Made by a program: the position numbers and the translations under genes. A stretch of DNA of 64,000 bases from Maridesulfovibrio sp. (GTDB lineage: Bacteria > Desulfobacterota > Desulfovibrionia > Desulfovibrionales > Desulfovibrionaceae), in NCBI RefSeq assembly GCF_963678865.1, contig NZ_OY787459.1, positions 3,986,001-4,050,000 of the forward strand, read 5' to 3'. How positions within the stretch are numbered: position 1 is the stretch's first letter; each line of letters opens with the position of its first letter. Below are positions 39,006-47,686 of this stretch, piece after piece. The notes beneath the pieces are model-generated. The model did no database searches and had not been told where the DNA came from. It was given only the letters and a program-made list of their open reading frames with translations.

Positions 39006-39851
39006 ATGCAGTACTTACGAATCCTTCTTGTTGTTATTTTGGCCTTCGGCATTTGCGGATGTTTTGCCGCTAAACAGCCGCAGCAGCCCGAAAAGCCCGC
39101 ATGGGGCGGCAGCGAAGAATGGCGTCTTAAGAGTCTTGAAGAAAATTTCCTAAATTTTAAGGAAGGGCTGCGGCAGCAGAATGACCAGATTGACCGCAAC
39201 CATAAAGATACTACAGCCCAGATTGAGAAGTTAGAGAATAAAATCAGTGAGCTGGATAGCACTCTTGTTGAGCTTAAAGAGAATCAGCAGAAAATGATGG
39301 CTATGAAGGCAGAGGAGCAAATCCCCGCTGAAGAAACCGTTGTGGCTGAAGAAGTTGTCATGGGCGGTACTACCAGCAGTGAGGAAAAACCGTGGATGGT
39401 TGTTCCCGGTGAAAATTCTGCAGCGGTGGAAGGCGCAGCCAAGCCTGCAGCAGAACCTGCTCCTGTGTCCTCGCTGAGCGGTGATGATCTTTACAAAGAA
39501 GGTGTTCGGCTGGTGATGGATAACCAACCGTTAAAAGCCCGCGGCCTTCTGGAACAATATCTGGCCCACAACCCTTCATCCAGCCTTGCTCCCAACGCTC
39601 TGTACTGGATCGGTGAGACTTATTATTCCGAGAAAAGTTTTGCCCAGTCAATCCTGAAATTCAAGGAAGTGAGCAGGCGTTTTCCCAAGGCCGGTAAGGT
39701 CCCTGCGGCCATGCTCAAAATCGGTTTGGCCTATGATAAGCTTGGTGACCGTGAAAATGCCGTATTCTATCTGCGGACCCTGATTGAGGACTATCCCAAG
39801 TCCGACCCTGCAAAGATTGGCCGCGAACGTCTTCGGGCCATTGAAGGTTAG
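39006..39851 (+). CDS. Tol-Pal-associated lipoprotein, CpoB/YbgF-like
   Basis: The 281-residue protein begins with a lipoprotein signal (RILLVVILAFGICGC). Residues 40-105 form a coiled coil (LENKISELDSTLVELKENQQ), then a low-complexity acidic stretch, and the C-terminal 120 residues are a YbgF/CpoB TPR domain (LYKEGVRLVMDNQPLKARGL; APNALYWIGETYYSEKSFAQ; VPAAMLKIGLAYDKLGDREN). CpoB coordinates peptidoglycan synthesis with the Tol-Pal system. Classical CpoB has a cleaved signal, not a lipid anchor, so the lipobox is a variant. ATG 39006 has CCGGAGAA upstream. No tol or pal genes are nearby. Confidence 0.82.
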   Translation: MQYLRILLVVILAFGICGCFAAKQPQQPEKPAWGGSEEWRLKSLEENFLNFKEGLRQQNDQIDRNHKDTTAQIEKLENKISELDSTLVELKENQQKMMAMKAEEQIPAEETVVAEEVVMGGTTSSEEKPWMVVPGENSAAVEGAAKPAAEPAPVSSLSGDDLYKEGVRLVMDNQPLKARGLLEQYLAHNPSSSLAPNALYWIGETYYSEKSFAQSILKFKEVSRRFPKAGKVPAAMLKIGLAYDKLGDRENAVFYLRTLIEDYPKSDPAKIGRERLRAIEG

Positions 39852-39866
39852 TCTGCGGCGGCGGAA

Positions 39867-41069
39867 GTGGGTTCCCTCCATGAAGAATATTTTGCATGTC
39901 TGGCTCTGCGCTACACGCCGGGGCTCGGACCTAAGTCATGGTCTCCGATTCTCCGTCACTATAGCTCTGCTTACAAGGCGCTGAAAGATGCGGCCAATTG
40001 GCCTTCCCTTGCTTTTGCTTCTGAAAAAAGTTCAGTTGCCGCATTGAAGGAAGTCTGGCGTGCCAAAGCGGAAAAAGAGTATCGTGAGGCGGTGAGGGCC
40101 GGCTTTGGAATTCTGCCGTGGACCCATCATCAATTTCCCGTTCTGCTAAAGGAATTGCCTGATCCTCCGACCTGTCTCTATTATTATGGCGACCCGGAGC
40201 TGCTGGGCAATCCTGCCGTAGGTATTGTCGGTTCCCGTAACAGTGGGCGGTTGGGGCTCGAGTATGCATCAAAAATTGCTGCAGATTTGGCAAAGTTCGG
40301 GGTTACGGTAGTTTCAGGGTTTGCCAAGGGTATTGATAGCTGTGCCCATGAAGCTGCTTTGACAGGGATAGGCTCAACAATCGCTGTGCTTGGAACCGGG
40401 CTGGATGTTGAATCCTACCCGCCGGACAGTGCATGGCTGCGTAACAGTGTTATTCAGTCCGGACTTATCCTTTCCGAGTTTCCTCCAGGCACGAAACCGT
40501 TTGCCCGTAACTTTCCTTTTCGCAACCGTTTAATCAGCGGATTGAGTGTAGGGGTATTAGTTGTGGAAGCGGGAATTGCCAGCGGTAGCCTGATTACCGC
40601 CCGGCTGGCTGCAGAGCAGGGCAGGGAAGTAATGGCCATGCCGGGGCCCATCGGCGATAGCAGTTTTGCAGGATGCCTTAAACTGATCAAGGAAGGCGCA
40701 TCTTTAGTGGAAACTGCCGAGGATGTGCTGATCAGCATTAAGCATGCTCTTGATACTTCTGTTCTAAAAAAAACGGCCGGGGAGGAACATAAGCTCCCGG
40801 CTAAAAAAGTTGCGCGTACTCCTGTTAAGCAAGTGAGTGCTCCTGAACCAGTTGAGGCTGCTGTTCCGCCTGTGGATCTTGCCGGACTGGAACCGCCTGA
40901 GCTGGATATCGCAAGGGCTCTTGACGTGGGGGGTAAGCTGCATATTGATGAGATTGCCCGTACTGCCGGAGTTGATGTTTCCGTTGCCGGGGCTGTTATA
41001 CTCGGTATGGAAGTAAAGGGAATGGTTGTGCGCTTTCCCGGCATGTATTATGATCTTAGGCGAAGTTGA
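39867..41069 (+). CDS. dprA: DNA-processing protein DprA
   Basis: DprA binds incoming single-stranded DNA and loads RecA during transformation. The 400-residue protein has an N-terminal SAM-like helical region, a Rossmann domain with AVGIVGSRNSGRLGLEYASK, VVSGFAKGIDSCAHEAAL, RNFPFRNRLISGLS and VEAGIASGSLITARLAAEQG, and a C-terminal winged-helix domain (about 335-395, AGVDVSVAGAVILGMEVKGM) after a Pro/Lys-rich linker. It starts with GTG 15 bases after the CpoB-like gene. dprA is widespread even in bacteria not known to be competent; no competence genes are in this window. Confidence 0.95.
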   Translation: MGSLHEEYFACLALRYTPGLGPKSWSPILRHYSSAYKALKDAANWPSLAFASEKSSVAALKEVWRAKAEKEYREAVRAGFGILPWTHHQFPVLLKELPDPPTCLYYYGDPELLGNPAVGIVGSRNSGRLGLEYASKIAADLAKFGVTVVSGFAKGIDSCAHEAALTGIGSTIAVLGTGLDVESYPPDSAWLRNSVIQSGLILSEFPPGTKPFARNFPFRNRLISGLSVGVLVVEAGIASGSLITARLAAEQGREVMAMPGPIGDSSFAGCLKLIKEGASLVETAEDVLISIKHALDTSVLKKTAGEEHKLPAKKVARTPVKQVSAPEPVEAAVPPVDLAGLEPPELDIARALDVGGKLHIDEIARTAGVDVSVAGAVILGMEVKGMVVRFPGMYYDLRRS

Positions 41070-41113
41070 TATGGTGCGGTGTTTTTTGAATTTTATGAGG
41101 AGAAGTCCGACTG

Positions 41114-41533
41114 ATGCAGAAAATCCCAGTTAAACTTGCGGCTCCGGGCATGAAGCTTGCCAAGCCTGTTACCCGTGATAACGGAATGGTCGTCCTTGCT
41201 GAAGGGTTGGAGCTTACTGAAGGGATCATCCAGAAGCTGGAATCCATGGATGTTGAGCGCATTGTGGTTAAGGGCAACCCTGTTGATCTGGGTGATAATG
41301 ACAACTCCTCATGGGCAAAAAAGTCTGAACGTCTGGACTATCTTTTTCGCCGTTATGCCAAAGATAAATGGATGTTCAGGGTTAAAGGTTTTTTCAGGGA
41401 ATATTTTGATCTCAAAGCTGCCGCCCAGAAGGCTGAAGAGGAAGCCGAAAGGCTGGCCGAAGAACAGGCTGCAGCTGAAGCCGCTGAAGCCGCTGCCGCC
41501 GCAGAGGCTGCTGAAAACGGGGAGGAGGCTTAG
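41114..41533 (+). CDS. Hypothetical protein with Ala/Glu-rich helical tail, paired with HDOD protein
   Basis: The 139-residue protein has an N-terminal segment MQKIPVKLAAPGMKLAKPVT and KLESMDVERIVVKG, similar to the small beta-rich domain that precedes HD-GYP phosphodiesterase domains (DUF3391-like); the domain itself is not present. Residues 98-139 are an Ala/Glu helix or coiled coil (AEEEAERLAEEQAAAEAAEA). It lies directly before the HDOD gene (TAG followed by ATG), suggesting joint function. GAGGAGA precedes the start. Confidence 0.7.
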   Translation: MQKIPVKLAAPGMKLAKPVTRDNGMVVLAEGLELTEGIIQKLESMDVERIVVKGNPVDLGDNDNSSWAKKSERLDYLFRRYAKDKWMFRVKGFFREYFDLKAAAQKAEEEAERLAEEQAAAEAAEAAAAAEAAENGEEA

Positions 41534-42373
41534 ATGGTTGCCCAGGATCTCAAAACCAGTGTAAAGGGTCAGATTCTTTCAACGTCTGATCTGCCTACCC
41601 TGCCTTCGGTTCTTGATGAAGTCACCAAGCTTGTGGATGACCCCAACTCCTCAACTGAACAGGTTGCAAAAGTTATTTCTCAGGACCAGGTTCTCTCGGC
41701 AAAAGTCCTCAAGATGGTAAACTCGCCGATTTATGGATTTCCGGGCAGGATTACCACTATTCAGCATGCCCTTGTTCTGCTGGGCCTGAATGTTATCCGG
41801 GGCATTATTATTTCTACCTCGGTTTTTGATATGATCCAGCAGGCAATGTCCGGCCTGTGGGAGCACAGCCTCGGTTGTGCCATGGCCAGTGGAGCCATAG
41901 CCAAGGCTGCCGGCTTTGATGACCCTGAAGAGTTTACCGTGGCCGGATTGCTTCATGATCTCGGCAAGGTGGTTACTGCAGTGCAGTTGCCGGAACTTAA
42001 TGAAGCTGTGCGTATGACTGTGCAGGAGAAGGATCTGAGTTACTACGAGGCCGAAAAACATATTCTGGGGTTCGGGCATGATCGCATTAATGCATGGCTT
42101 GCCCGGCACTGGCATCTTCCGCCGAACGTGCGGGAAGCCATGACTTTTCACCATCACCCGGATCGGGCTCAGTTTTATCAGCAGACCGCAGCTGTGGTTC
42201 ACGTAGGTGATTTTCTGGTTCGCCTTTTTGAATACGGAAACGGCGGAGATGATCAGATCGCCTATTTCAAGCCAGCTGCCATGAAAATTTTGAAATTGAA
42301 AATGAAAGATCTGGAACCGGTCATGGATGAAGTTTCCGATAAGTTTATGGAGATTTCAGATCTTACTTTCTAA
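41534..42373 (+). CDS. HDOD-domain signalling protein
   Basis: The 279-residue protein contains an HDOD domain (LPTLPSVLDEVTKLVDDPNS; KVLKMVNSPIYGFPGRITTI; HALVLLGLNVIRGIIISTSV). HDOD proteins are HD-related regulators, usually without phosphodiesterase activity. Here an HD pair is kept in AGLLHDLGKVV, with further His residues in TFHHHP, so metal binding is possible. A role in c-di-GMP or motility signalling is typical, and a GGDEF gene follows. The GGAGGAGG ribosome site overlaps the end of the previous gene. Confidence 0.9.
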   Translation: MVAQDLKTSVKGQILSTSDLPTLPSVLDEVTKLVDDPNSSTEQVAKVISQDQVLSAKVLKMVNSPIYGFPGRITTIQHALVLLGLNVIRGIIISTSVFDMIQQAMSGLWEHSLGCAMASGAIAKAAGFDDPEEFTVAGLLHDLGKVVTAVQLPELNEAVRMTVQEKDLSYYEAEKHILGFGHDRINAWLARHWHLPPNVREAMTFHHHPDRAQFYQQTAAVVHVGDFLVRLFEYGNGGDDQIAYFKPAAMKILKLKMKDLEPVMDEVSDKFMEISDLTF

Positions 42374-42462
42374 TCCTGCGTGTTATTTTTTTTAAAAATA
42401 TGTAAAACGTGGTCCGCTTGAGCTTTGACGTTGTACAATAGTTGGTGTTAAAGCCATAGGCT

Positions 42463-43428
42463 ATGGACAAGAATAAGGATCACGGCCTGTTGGGGCTGAC
42501 AAAATACAGGGGTATCCTGGTCTCCCCGGATAATTCCCTGCGCGAACTTCTGTTTGAAATATGGCCGCGTGAAGTTTTGGAATTTACTTGCTATACTGAG
42601 GCCCGTGGAGCCGTAGAGGTTCTTTTTAATGATCCCCCGGATCTGCTTATTGTAGACAGCAGGGTGGAAGATGTTCCTGCTCAGGAACTGGCCCGGCTGG
42701 TGAAGAGTGAAAATGTCTATCGTCAGCTTCCGGTTATTCTTTGTCTTGACGATACCGAACTCCAGCAGACGTGGGACTGGAATAAGGTCGAAGTGGATGA
42801 TTTTCTGGTCCGTCCTTTTTTTCTGCCTGTTGTACGGGAGAGAGTAAACCTTACCCTCTGCCGCGCTCTCCGCGCCCTTGACGCCAACCCCCTTTCCAAG
42901 CTTCCGGGCAATACTTCCATTATCCAGAAGATCCAAAGTCTTATTGATCGTGAGCAGGATTTTGCCCTCGCTTATTGCGATCTTGATTACTTCAAGTCTT
43001 TTAACGATAAATACGGCTTTTCACGCGGTGACGAGGTGCTGATGATGAGTGCCCGTATCATCGTCAATACAGTTAAAAGCTTTGCCGGGGAGAAGACTTT
43101 TGTCGGGCATGTGGGCGGAGATGACTTTGTGGTAATTACCCCACCTGATATTATTGAAGAGGTCTGCCAGCGGATCATTTTTTCTTTTGACGGCATTGTC
43201 CCCAATTTTTATGATATGGAAGACCGCAAGCGTAAATCCATTGTTTCCAAAGACCGGCAGGGAAATGTGCAGACCTTCCCGCTGATGGCCATCTCAATTG
43301 CCGTTGTTTTCAATATTGACGGCAGGATGAAGCATTTTGGTGAGGCTTCAGCCATTGCTATGAATCTGAAGAAAAAAGCCAAGGAAAATCCAAAGAGCAA
43401 CTATGTCCTCGACCGCAGGCACAACTAA
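42463..43428 (+). CDS. GGDEF-domain protein with degenerate receiver domain
   Basis: Residues 10-130 resemble a response-regulator receiver (GILVSPDNSLRELLFEIWPR; LLIVDSRV with Asp65), but the conserved Lys is replaced by Arg in VDDFLVRPFF (Arg117), so phosphorylation-driven activation is uncertain. Residues 140-315 are a GGDEF domain: YCDLDYFKSFNDKYGFSRGD and the active-site loop GGDDF (218-222), a conservative variant of GGEEF. It may make c-di-GMP. The last 26 bases overlap the xerC-type gene. Confidence 0.88.
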   Translation: MDKNKDHGLLGLTKYRGILVSPDNSLRELLFEIWPREVLEFTCYTEARGAVEVLFNDPPDLLIVDSRVEDVPAQELARLVKSENVYRQLPVILCLDDTELQQTWDWNKVEVDDFLVRPFFLPVVRERVNLTLCRALRALDANPLSKLPGNTSIIQKIQSLIDREQDFALAYCDLDYFKSFNDKYGFSRGDEVLMMSARIIVNTVKSFAGEKTFVGHVGGDDFVVITPPDIIEEVCQRIIFSFDGIVPNFYDMEDRKRKSIVSKDRQGNVQTFPLMAISIAVVFNIDGRMKHFGEASAIAMNLKKKAKENPKSNYVLDRRHN

Positions 43429-44365
43429 AGACCTTCCCGAACCGGTTCAGGTTTTTATGACTTATCTGGATGTGGAGAAACGTTCCTCCATTGCTACCCT
43501 CAATTCCTATGCAAAAGACCTTTCTCAGTTCGAAGAATTTTTAGAGACCCGCAAAAGCTCCCTTGCAAGGCCGGAAAAAATAAGTGCTGACCATGTTCGC
43601 GGATTTCTTACCAGACTCCATGGACAACGGCTGGCAAAATCAACGATGTCCCGCAAGCTTTCCTCCCTGCGTTCTTTTTTCAAATATATGACCAAACACA
43701 GGTTCATTGCAAAGGATCCGATGGTCGGGATCAGGAATCCTAAACAGGAAATCCGTCACCCCCGGTCCCTGAATGTTGATCAGGCTGTAAATCTTATGGA
43801 TGCGCAGGTGGTGTCCGAGCCTGCGGACAAGCGTGATCTGGCGCTGGCTGAAATGCTTTACGGCTCCGGGTTGCGGGTCAGTGAGGCTGTTAACCTTGAT
43901 CTTTTCGACGTGGACACATCCAGCGCGGTGGTTCGTGTTTCCGGTAAGGGGAATAAAGAACGTCTTTCCCCTTTGAGTGATGCATCCTGCAGGGCTGTGA
44001 ATGACTATCTCGCCGTGCGTGCCGAGTTGGGGCCGGCCATCGAAGAACAGGCTCTTTTTGTGGGTAACCGGGGAGGACGGCTGAACCGAAGGCAGGTCAA
44101 CCGCATTCTGGCCCGTATGGCTGAAGGAGCAGGGCTGCATGAAGGGGTGCATCCGCATATGCTCCGGCATAGCTTTGCTTCACACATGCTGCAATCCGGT
44201 GCTGACATGCGTTCAGTGCAGGAGCTGCTGGGGCATGAACATTTAAGCACCACCCAGCGTTACACCCATCTTAATCTGCAACAGATCATGAATGTTTATG
44301 ATAAGGCTCATCCTCTGGCTGGAAATCAATCCCCGGATGCGGTTAAAAATGAGGAAGAACAGTAA
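43403..44365 (+). CDS. xerC: Tyrosine recombinase, XerC-type
   Basis: This 320-residue site-specific recombinase has a SAM-like N-terminal domain (SSIATLNSYAKDLSQFEEFL; STMSRKLSSLRSFFKYMTKH) and a catalytic domain with Arg in LLYGSGLRVSE-like LYGSGLRVSEAVNL, Lys in VSGKGNKERLSPL, HMLRHSFASHML, LLGHEHLSTTQRYTHL (Tyr nucleophile). Length and motifs fit XerC/XerD, which resolve chromosome dimers at dif; XerC versus XerD cannot be separated without alignment. No integrase-specific arm domain is present. It overlaps the GGDEF gene by 26 bases. Confidence 0.9.
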   Translation: MSSTAGTTKDLPEPVQVFMTYLDVEKRSSIATLNSYAKDLSQFEEFLETRKSSLARPEKISADHVRGFLTRLHGQRLAKSTMSRKLSSLRSFFKYMTKHRFIAKDPMVGIRNPKQEIRHPRSLNVDQAVNLMDAQVVSEPADKRDLALAEMLYGSGLRVSEAVNLDLFDVDTSSAVVRVSGKGNKERLSPLSDASCRAVNDYLAVRAELGPAIEEQALFVGNRGGRLNRRQVNRILARMAEGAGLHEGVHPHMLRHSFASHMLQSGADMRSVQELLGHEHLSTTQRYTHLNLQQIMNVYDKAHPLAGNQSPDAVKNEEEQ

Positions 44366-44443
44366 AATCCGTTAGTTTGCAATAGTCTTTTGTAAATTGT
44401 TGTGTTAAGTAAAAATTAACTTAACAATTCTGGAGGATGTTTA

Positions 44444-44974
44444 ATGAAAAAGCAGACCGCAGCGGCAATTACAAATGCGATCGATGACAAGAGTGAAGAA
44501 GCCCGAAAGGATGCTCTGTTTGAAATCCGCAGCATGAAAAAGGATCTGGCCCAGCTGGAAAAAGATCTTTCCTCCAAAAAATGTGAAATTGAAGATCCGG
44601 CCTTTGATCTGGTCCACAGTGCTTTTGAAATTTTCCGTCATACACAGGTCATGGCAGAGAACCGTAAGCTTACCGTGCAGATTGATGAGAGCCTTGAGAA
44701 GGCTTCCTACAAGGATTATCTTGATTCAAAGGGGGCCCGGGTGCTTAAAAAGCCCGAAGGATGGCACTGGATTTCCCCTCAGGGCGAGATGCATTATTTA
44801 GGTGAAGCAGGCGATACTCAAGCCGCTGCTGAAAAGTTGGAATCAATCGTTTCTTCCAAGCGCAAGAAGCCGGCGGCCAAGCAGGCTGCTTCCAAAAAGG
44901 CAGCACCCAAGAAAGAAGCCGAGCCGCAGGCAGAGCCTAAAAAAGAAGAAAGCAAAGCCGCTGAGAAAAAGTAG
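44444..44974 (+). CDS. Hypothetical protein with Lys/Ala-rich C-terminal tail
   Basis: The 176-residue protein is not assigned to a family. Residues 1-90 are predicted helical with a coiled-coil pattern (SMKKDLAQLEKDLSSKKCEI), a compact middle reads KKPEGWHWISPQGEMHYLGE, and the last 45 residues are a Lys/Ala/Pro tail (KPAAKQAASKKAAPKKEAEP) like histone H1-type or nucleoid-associated extensions. GGAGGA precedes the ATG. DNA or RNA binding through the tail is plausible but inferred. Confidence 0.75.
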   Translation: MKKQTAAAITNAIDDKSEEARKDALFEIRSMKKDLAQLEKDLSSKKCEIEDPAFDLVHSAFEIFRHTQVMAENRKLTVQIDESLEKASYKDYLDSKGARVLKKPEGWHWISPQGEMHYLGEAGDTQAAAEKLESIVSSKRKKPAAKQAASKKAAPKKEAEPQAEPKKEESKAAEKK

Positions 44975-45030
44975 GTTGAATTTTAAAGAACTCGGATAGG
45001 TTGTTATATTTAAGCCACGGATGCAAAAAA

Positions 45031-45064
45031 AGGCGTTCTGCAAAAATGCGGAACGCCTTTTTTA
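45031..45064 (+). terminator. Terminator, plus strand
   Basis: The stem AGGCGTTC/GAACGCCT (45031-45038 with 45051-45058) and a TGC/GCG-flanked loop are followed by TTTTTTATT; it separates the hypothetical gene from the convergent flavoprotein gene. Confidence 0.88.
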
Positions 45065-45084
45065 TTATTTTATGGAGAATCAGC

Positions 45085-46164
45085 TTAGCGAGCTACAGCG
45101 CGGTCAAATTCAGATTTAAGATCTGAGATGAGCTGTTTAACGGAGATGATTTTTTCGGTTCTCCATGCGTTGGAACCGGCAAAAGCGAAACCGTTTTTCA
45201 GCTTGCCGCGCTGGGCATTGATCAGCGCAGAAGCGATGCAGTAGGGACTTTCCTCAACCTTGCAGCTCTTGATGCAATGGAAGGGGCATTTAAAAGGAGA
45301 CTTTTTGCCATCGGTAACCGCCTGCAGAAAATCATTCTTTACTGCTCTGCCGGGAAGTCCTACAGGACTCTGGATGATGGCCATGTCTTCTTTCGTGGAA
45401 TTAACGTATGCCTGTTTGAATTCTTCGTCAGCATCGCACTCGTGAGTGGCAACAAAACGGGTTCCCATCTGGACACCTGCAGCTCCAAGTTCAAGGAACT
45501 TGCTGATGTCTTCACCTGAATAAACACCGCCGGCAGCGATGACCGGGATGGTGCGTCCTGCTTTTTCCTCGAAGGGCCTAACAGCCTTGATTACTTCGGG
45601 AAGGATGTTTTCAAGAGCGAATTTTGGATCGTTGAGCTGCTCACGTTTAAAGCCGAGGTGTCCGCCTGCCATGGGACCTTCAACTACGAATGCATCAGGC
45701 AGGTAGTCGAATTTGGATATCCATTTTTTGCAGATGATGGACGCTGCGCGACCGGAAGAAACAATGGGAACCAGCTTGGTTTTTGCTCCTTCATGCAGGT
45801 ATTTGGGCAGGTCCAGCGGAAGGCCGGCTCCGGAAAAGATAACGTCTGCACCTTCTTTTACCGAAGTGCTGACCATGTCCGCGAAGTTGGACAGGGCAAC
45901 CATGATGTTAACACCGAGGATGCCGGAGGTCATTTCCTTGGCCTTTCTTATTTCTTCGGCCAGTGTGTCGATGTGTGCTTTTGCGTGATCCTTACCGCCG
46001 TTTTTGTTGGTAAGACCGATCATTGCAGCAGCGATAACGCCGATACCGCCTTCTTTGGCAACAGCGGAAGCAAGGCCGGAGAGGGAAATTCCCACACCCA
46101 TGCCGCCCTGAATGACGGGAACCTTGGCAACGAGATCGCCAATTTTAAGCTGAGGAAGATTCAT
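45085..46164 (-). CDS. Nitronate monooxygenase/FabK-like FMN oxidoreductase
   Basis: This 359-residue TIM-barrel flavoprotein of the 2-nitropropane dioxygenase family has PVIQGGMGVGISLSGLASAV, GILGVNIMVALSNFADMV, EGPMAGGHLG, IPVIAAGGVYSG and GAAGVQMGTRFVATHEC as FMN-binding landmarks. Family members oxidise nitronates or, as FabK, reduce enoyl-ACP. The C-terminal part has four Cys in CPFHCIKSCKVEESPYC, a possible metal or Fe-S site that occurs in some anaerobe members; its role is unknown. AGGAGA precedes the ATG. Confidence 0.87.
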   Translation of the reverse strand: MNLPQLKIGDLVAKVPVIQGGMGVGISLSGLASAVAKEGGIGVIAAAMIGLTNKNGGKDHAKAHIDTLAEEIRKAKEMTSGILGVNIMVALSNFADMVSTSVKEGADVIFSGAGLPLDLPKYLHEGAKTKLVPIVSSGRAASIICKKWISKFDYLPDAFVVEGPMAGGHLGFKREQLNDPKFALENILPEVIKAVRPFEEKAGRTIPVIAAGGVYSGEDISKFLELGAAGVQMGTRFVATHECDADEEFKQAYVNSTKEDMAIIQSPVGLPGRAVKNDFLQAVTDGKKSPFKCPFHCIKSCKVEESPYCIASALINAQRGKLKNGFAFAGSNAWRTEKIISVKQLISDLKSEFDRAVAR

Positions 46165-46400
46165 ACTAAAGTTCTCCTGTGACTTGTATATTTAAGAGTT
46201 GCCCGCTAGTTAAACAATACTGTCAGCAAAGACACTTTGTGGCAGGTATCTGAAAGATACATACAGCGGTGTATTTATTGTTCAGAGGCAACTTTGAAGT
46301 CCGAGAAAAGTTTTTTCCTGTATGAGGGTTAAAGTCAAGTCCTTTTTAACTGTTACAACTTAGCTACGCTGTGCAGAACTGCATGTTTGACAATGCAGTG

Positions 46401-46424
46401 TACATACATTCTTTAGTGTATGTA
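46401..46424. other. Inverted repeat at the end of lhgO
   Basis: TACATACA (46401-46408) pairs with TGTATGTA (46417-46424), overlapping the lhgO stop codon. A second small stem CTGCA/TGCAG lies just left of it. No T tract follows on the minus strand, so it is at best a weak terminator. Confidence 0.4.
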
Positions 46425-47603
46425 TTTCTCCACAATCATTTCAGCAAAGTACATGGAACTGGTGAATGCTGGTGAAATAGCGTTGAGTACGTGCACACTG
46501 TTTTTATCACTTTCAACCAGAAAGTCCATGACTAACTCGTTACGTTTCAGATCAACCAATTGCGGGCGAATCCCCACTTTGGGAGAGCTTTCAATGTCAT
46601 CCGGGGAAAGATCGTGAACCAGCTCTTTGGCATCATTGAAGAAACATTTGAAAAAATATTTGCGTGGTTCTTCAAATGCGACAGAACGGAATTTGGGGTT
46701 CCTTAAAAAAAGAATTGCATCCCTGATCATGATGTCGAATGCTTCTTTGTCCAGTCCGCTCAAGATACCGTAATTCTCGCGTCCGAATGCGGGAATAGCA
46801 GTTGGTCCGAGGTAAACGTCGCCGCTTGCCCCGCGGGTGAAGTGGATTCCGAGAAAGGGGTTTTTGATGTTGGGGACAGGGTAGATGCTGCCTTTGATAG
46901 TGTGCGCTTTTTCCTTTTTAAGCTTTTTGTATATTCCTTTAAACGGGATGAGCTGGTAGCCTTCGCCGAATCCGAAGGGACGGGCGACCTGATCACTGTA
47001 TGCTCCGGCTGCATTGATGAACAGCCCGCAGCTGATTTCTCCCTTGTCGGTGACAATGATGTTGTTGCTCTTTGCAGTAATGAACTTAGTTTCAAGCATG
47101 AAAGATACTTTTCCGCTTGATTCAAGATCATTGTACAGTGATTTCATTACAGCGCGTGGGTCTACTACAGCAGTGTAGTGGGAAAATAACGCTTCTTTTA
47201 TTGTTTTTGCATTGGGCTCTATTTCGGCTAGGTGCTGCTCATCAATGATTTCCACCTTGGCTCCGTTGGCTGTAGCCCGGCTGTAAAGCTCGTGCAGGGT
47301 GGTGAGTTCAGATTCATTTCGGGCGACAATAACTTTACCTGTTTCCAGCAACGGTAATCCCTTTTCGCGGCAATATTCTTTCATTTTGAAATTACCGGAA
47401 AGGCAGGATACAGCACGAAGGCTTCCCGGGGCGTAGTAAATACCCGCATGCAAAACTCCACTGTTCCTCCCGGAAGCATGTTTTGCAATTTCATTTTCCT
47501 TATCAATGATAAGAATATCCTTGTAACCTCTGGAGACAAGCTCCTTTGCCACAGTAAGACCTACGATTCCGGCACCGCAGATCATTATTTCAGCAGTTTT
47601 CAT
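46413..47603 (-). CDS. lhgO: L-2-hydroxyglutarate oxidase
   Basis: LhgO oxidises L-2-hydroxyglutarate to 2-oxoglutarate. The 396-residue FAD enzyme has the dinucleotide fold MICGAGIVGLTVAKEL, the SGRNSGVLHAGIYYAPGS segment typical of LhgO/DAO-type enzymes, FINAAGAYSDQVA and the C-terminal NAISPAFTSSMYFAEMIV. The length is normal. AAGGAA precedes the ATG. It may repair or recycle 2-hydroxyglutarate formed by side reactions of dehydrogenases; a related glycerol-3-phosphate or amino-acid oxidase is less likely given the HAGIYY segment. Confidence 0.9.
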   Translation of the reverse strand: MKTAEIMICGAGIVGLTVAKELVSRGYKDILIIDKENEIAKHASGRNSGVLHAGIYYAPGSLRAVSCLSGNFKMKEYCREKGLPLLETGKVIVARNESELTTLHELYSRATANGAKVEIIDEQHLAEIEPNAKTIKEALFSHYTAVVDPRAVMKSLYNDLESSGKVSFMLETKFITAKSNNIIVTDKGEISCGLFINAAGAYSDQVARPFGFGEGYQLIPFKGIYKKLKKEKAHTIKGSIYPVPNIKNPFLGIHFTRGASGDVYLGPTAIPAFGRENYGILSGLDKEAFDIMIRDAILFLRNPKFRSVAFEEPRKYFFKCFFNDAKELVHDLSPDDIESSPKVGIRPQLVDLKRNELVMDFLVESDKNSVHVLNAISPAFTSSMYFAEMIVEKYIH

Positions 47604-47686
47604 TTTTAATTCCTTTTAATTGTATATGTGGGCGAATAGTTTTCTATAGCGCGCTGCTAATGTCAAATATGTATAGTGCATATTTG

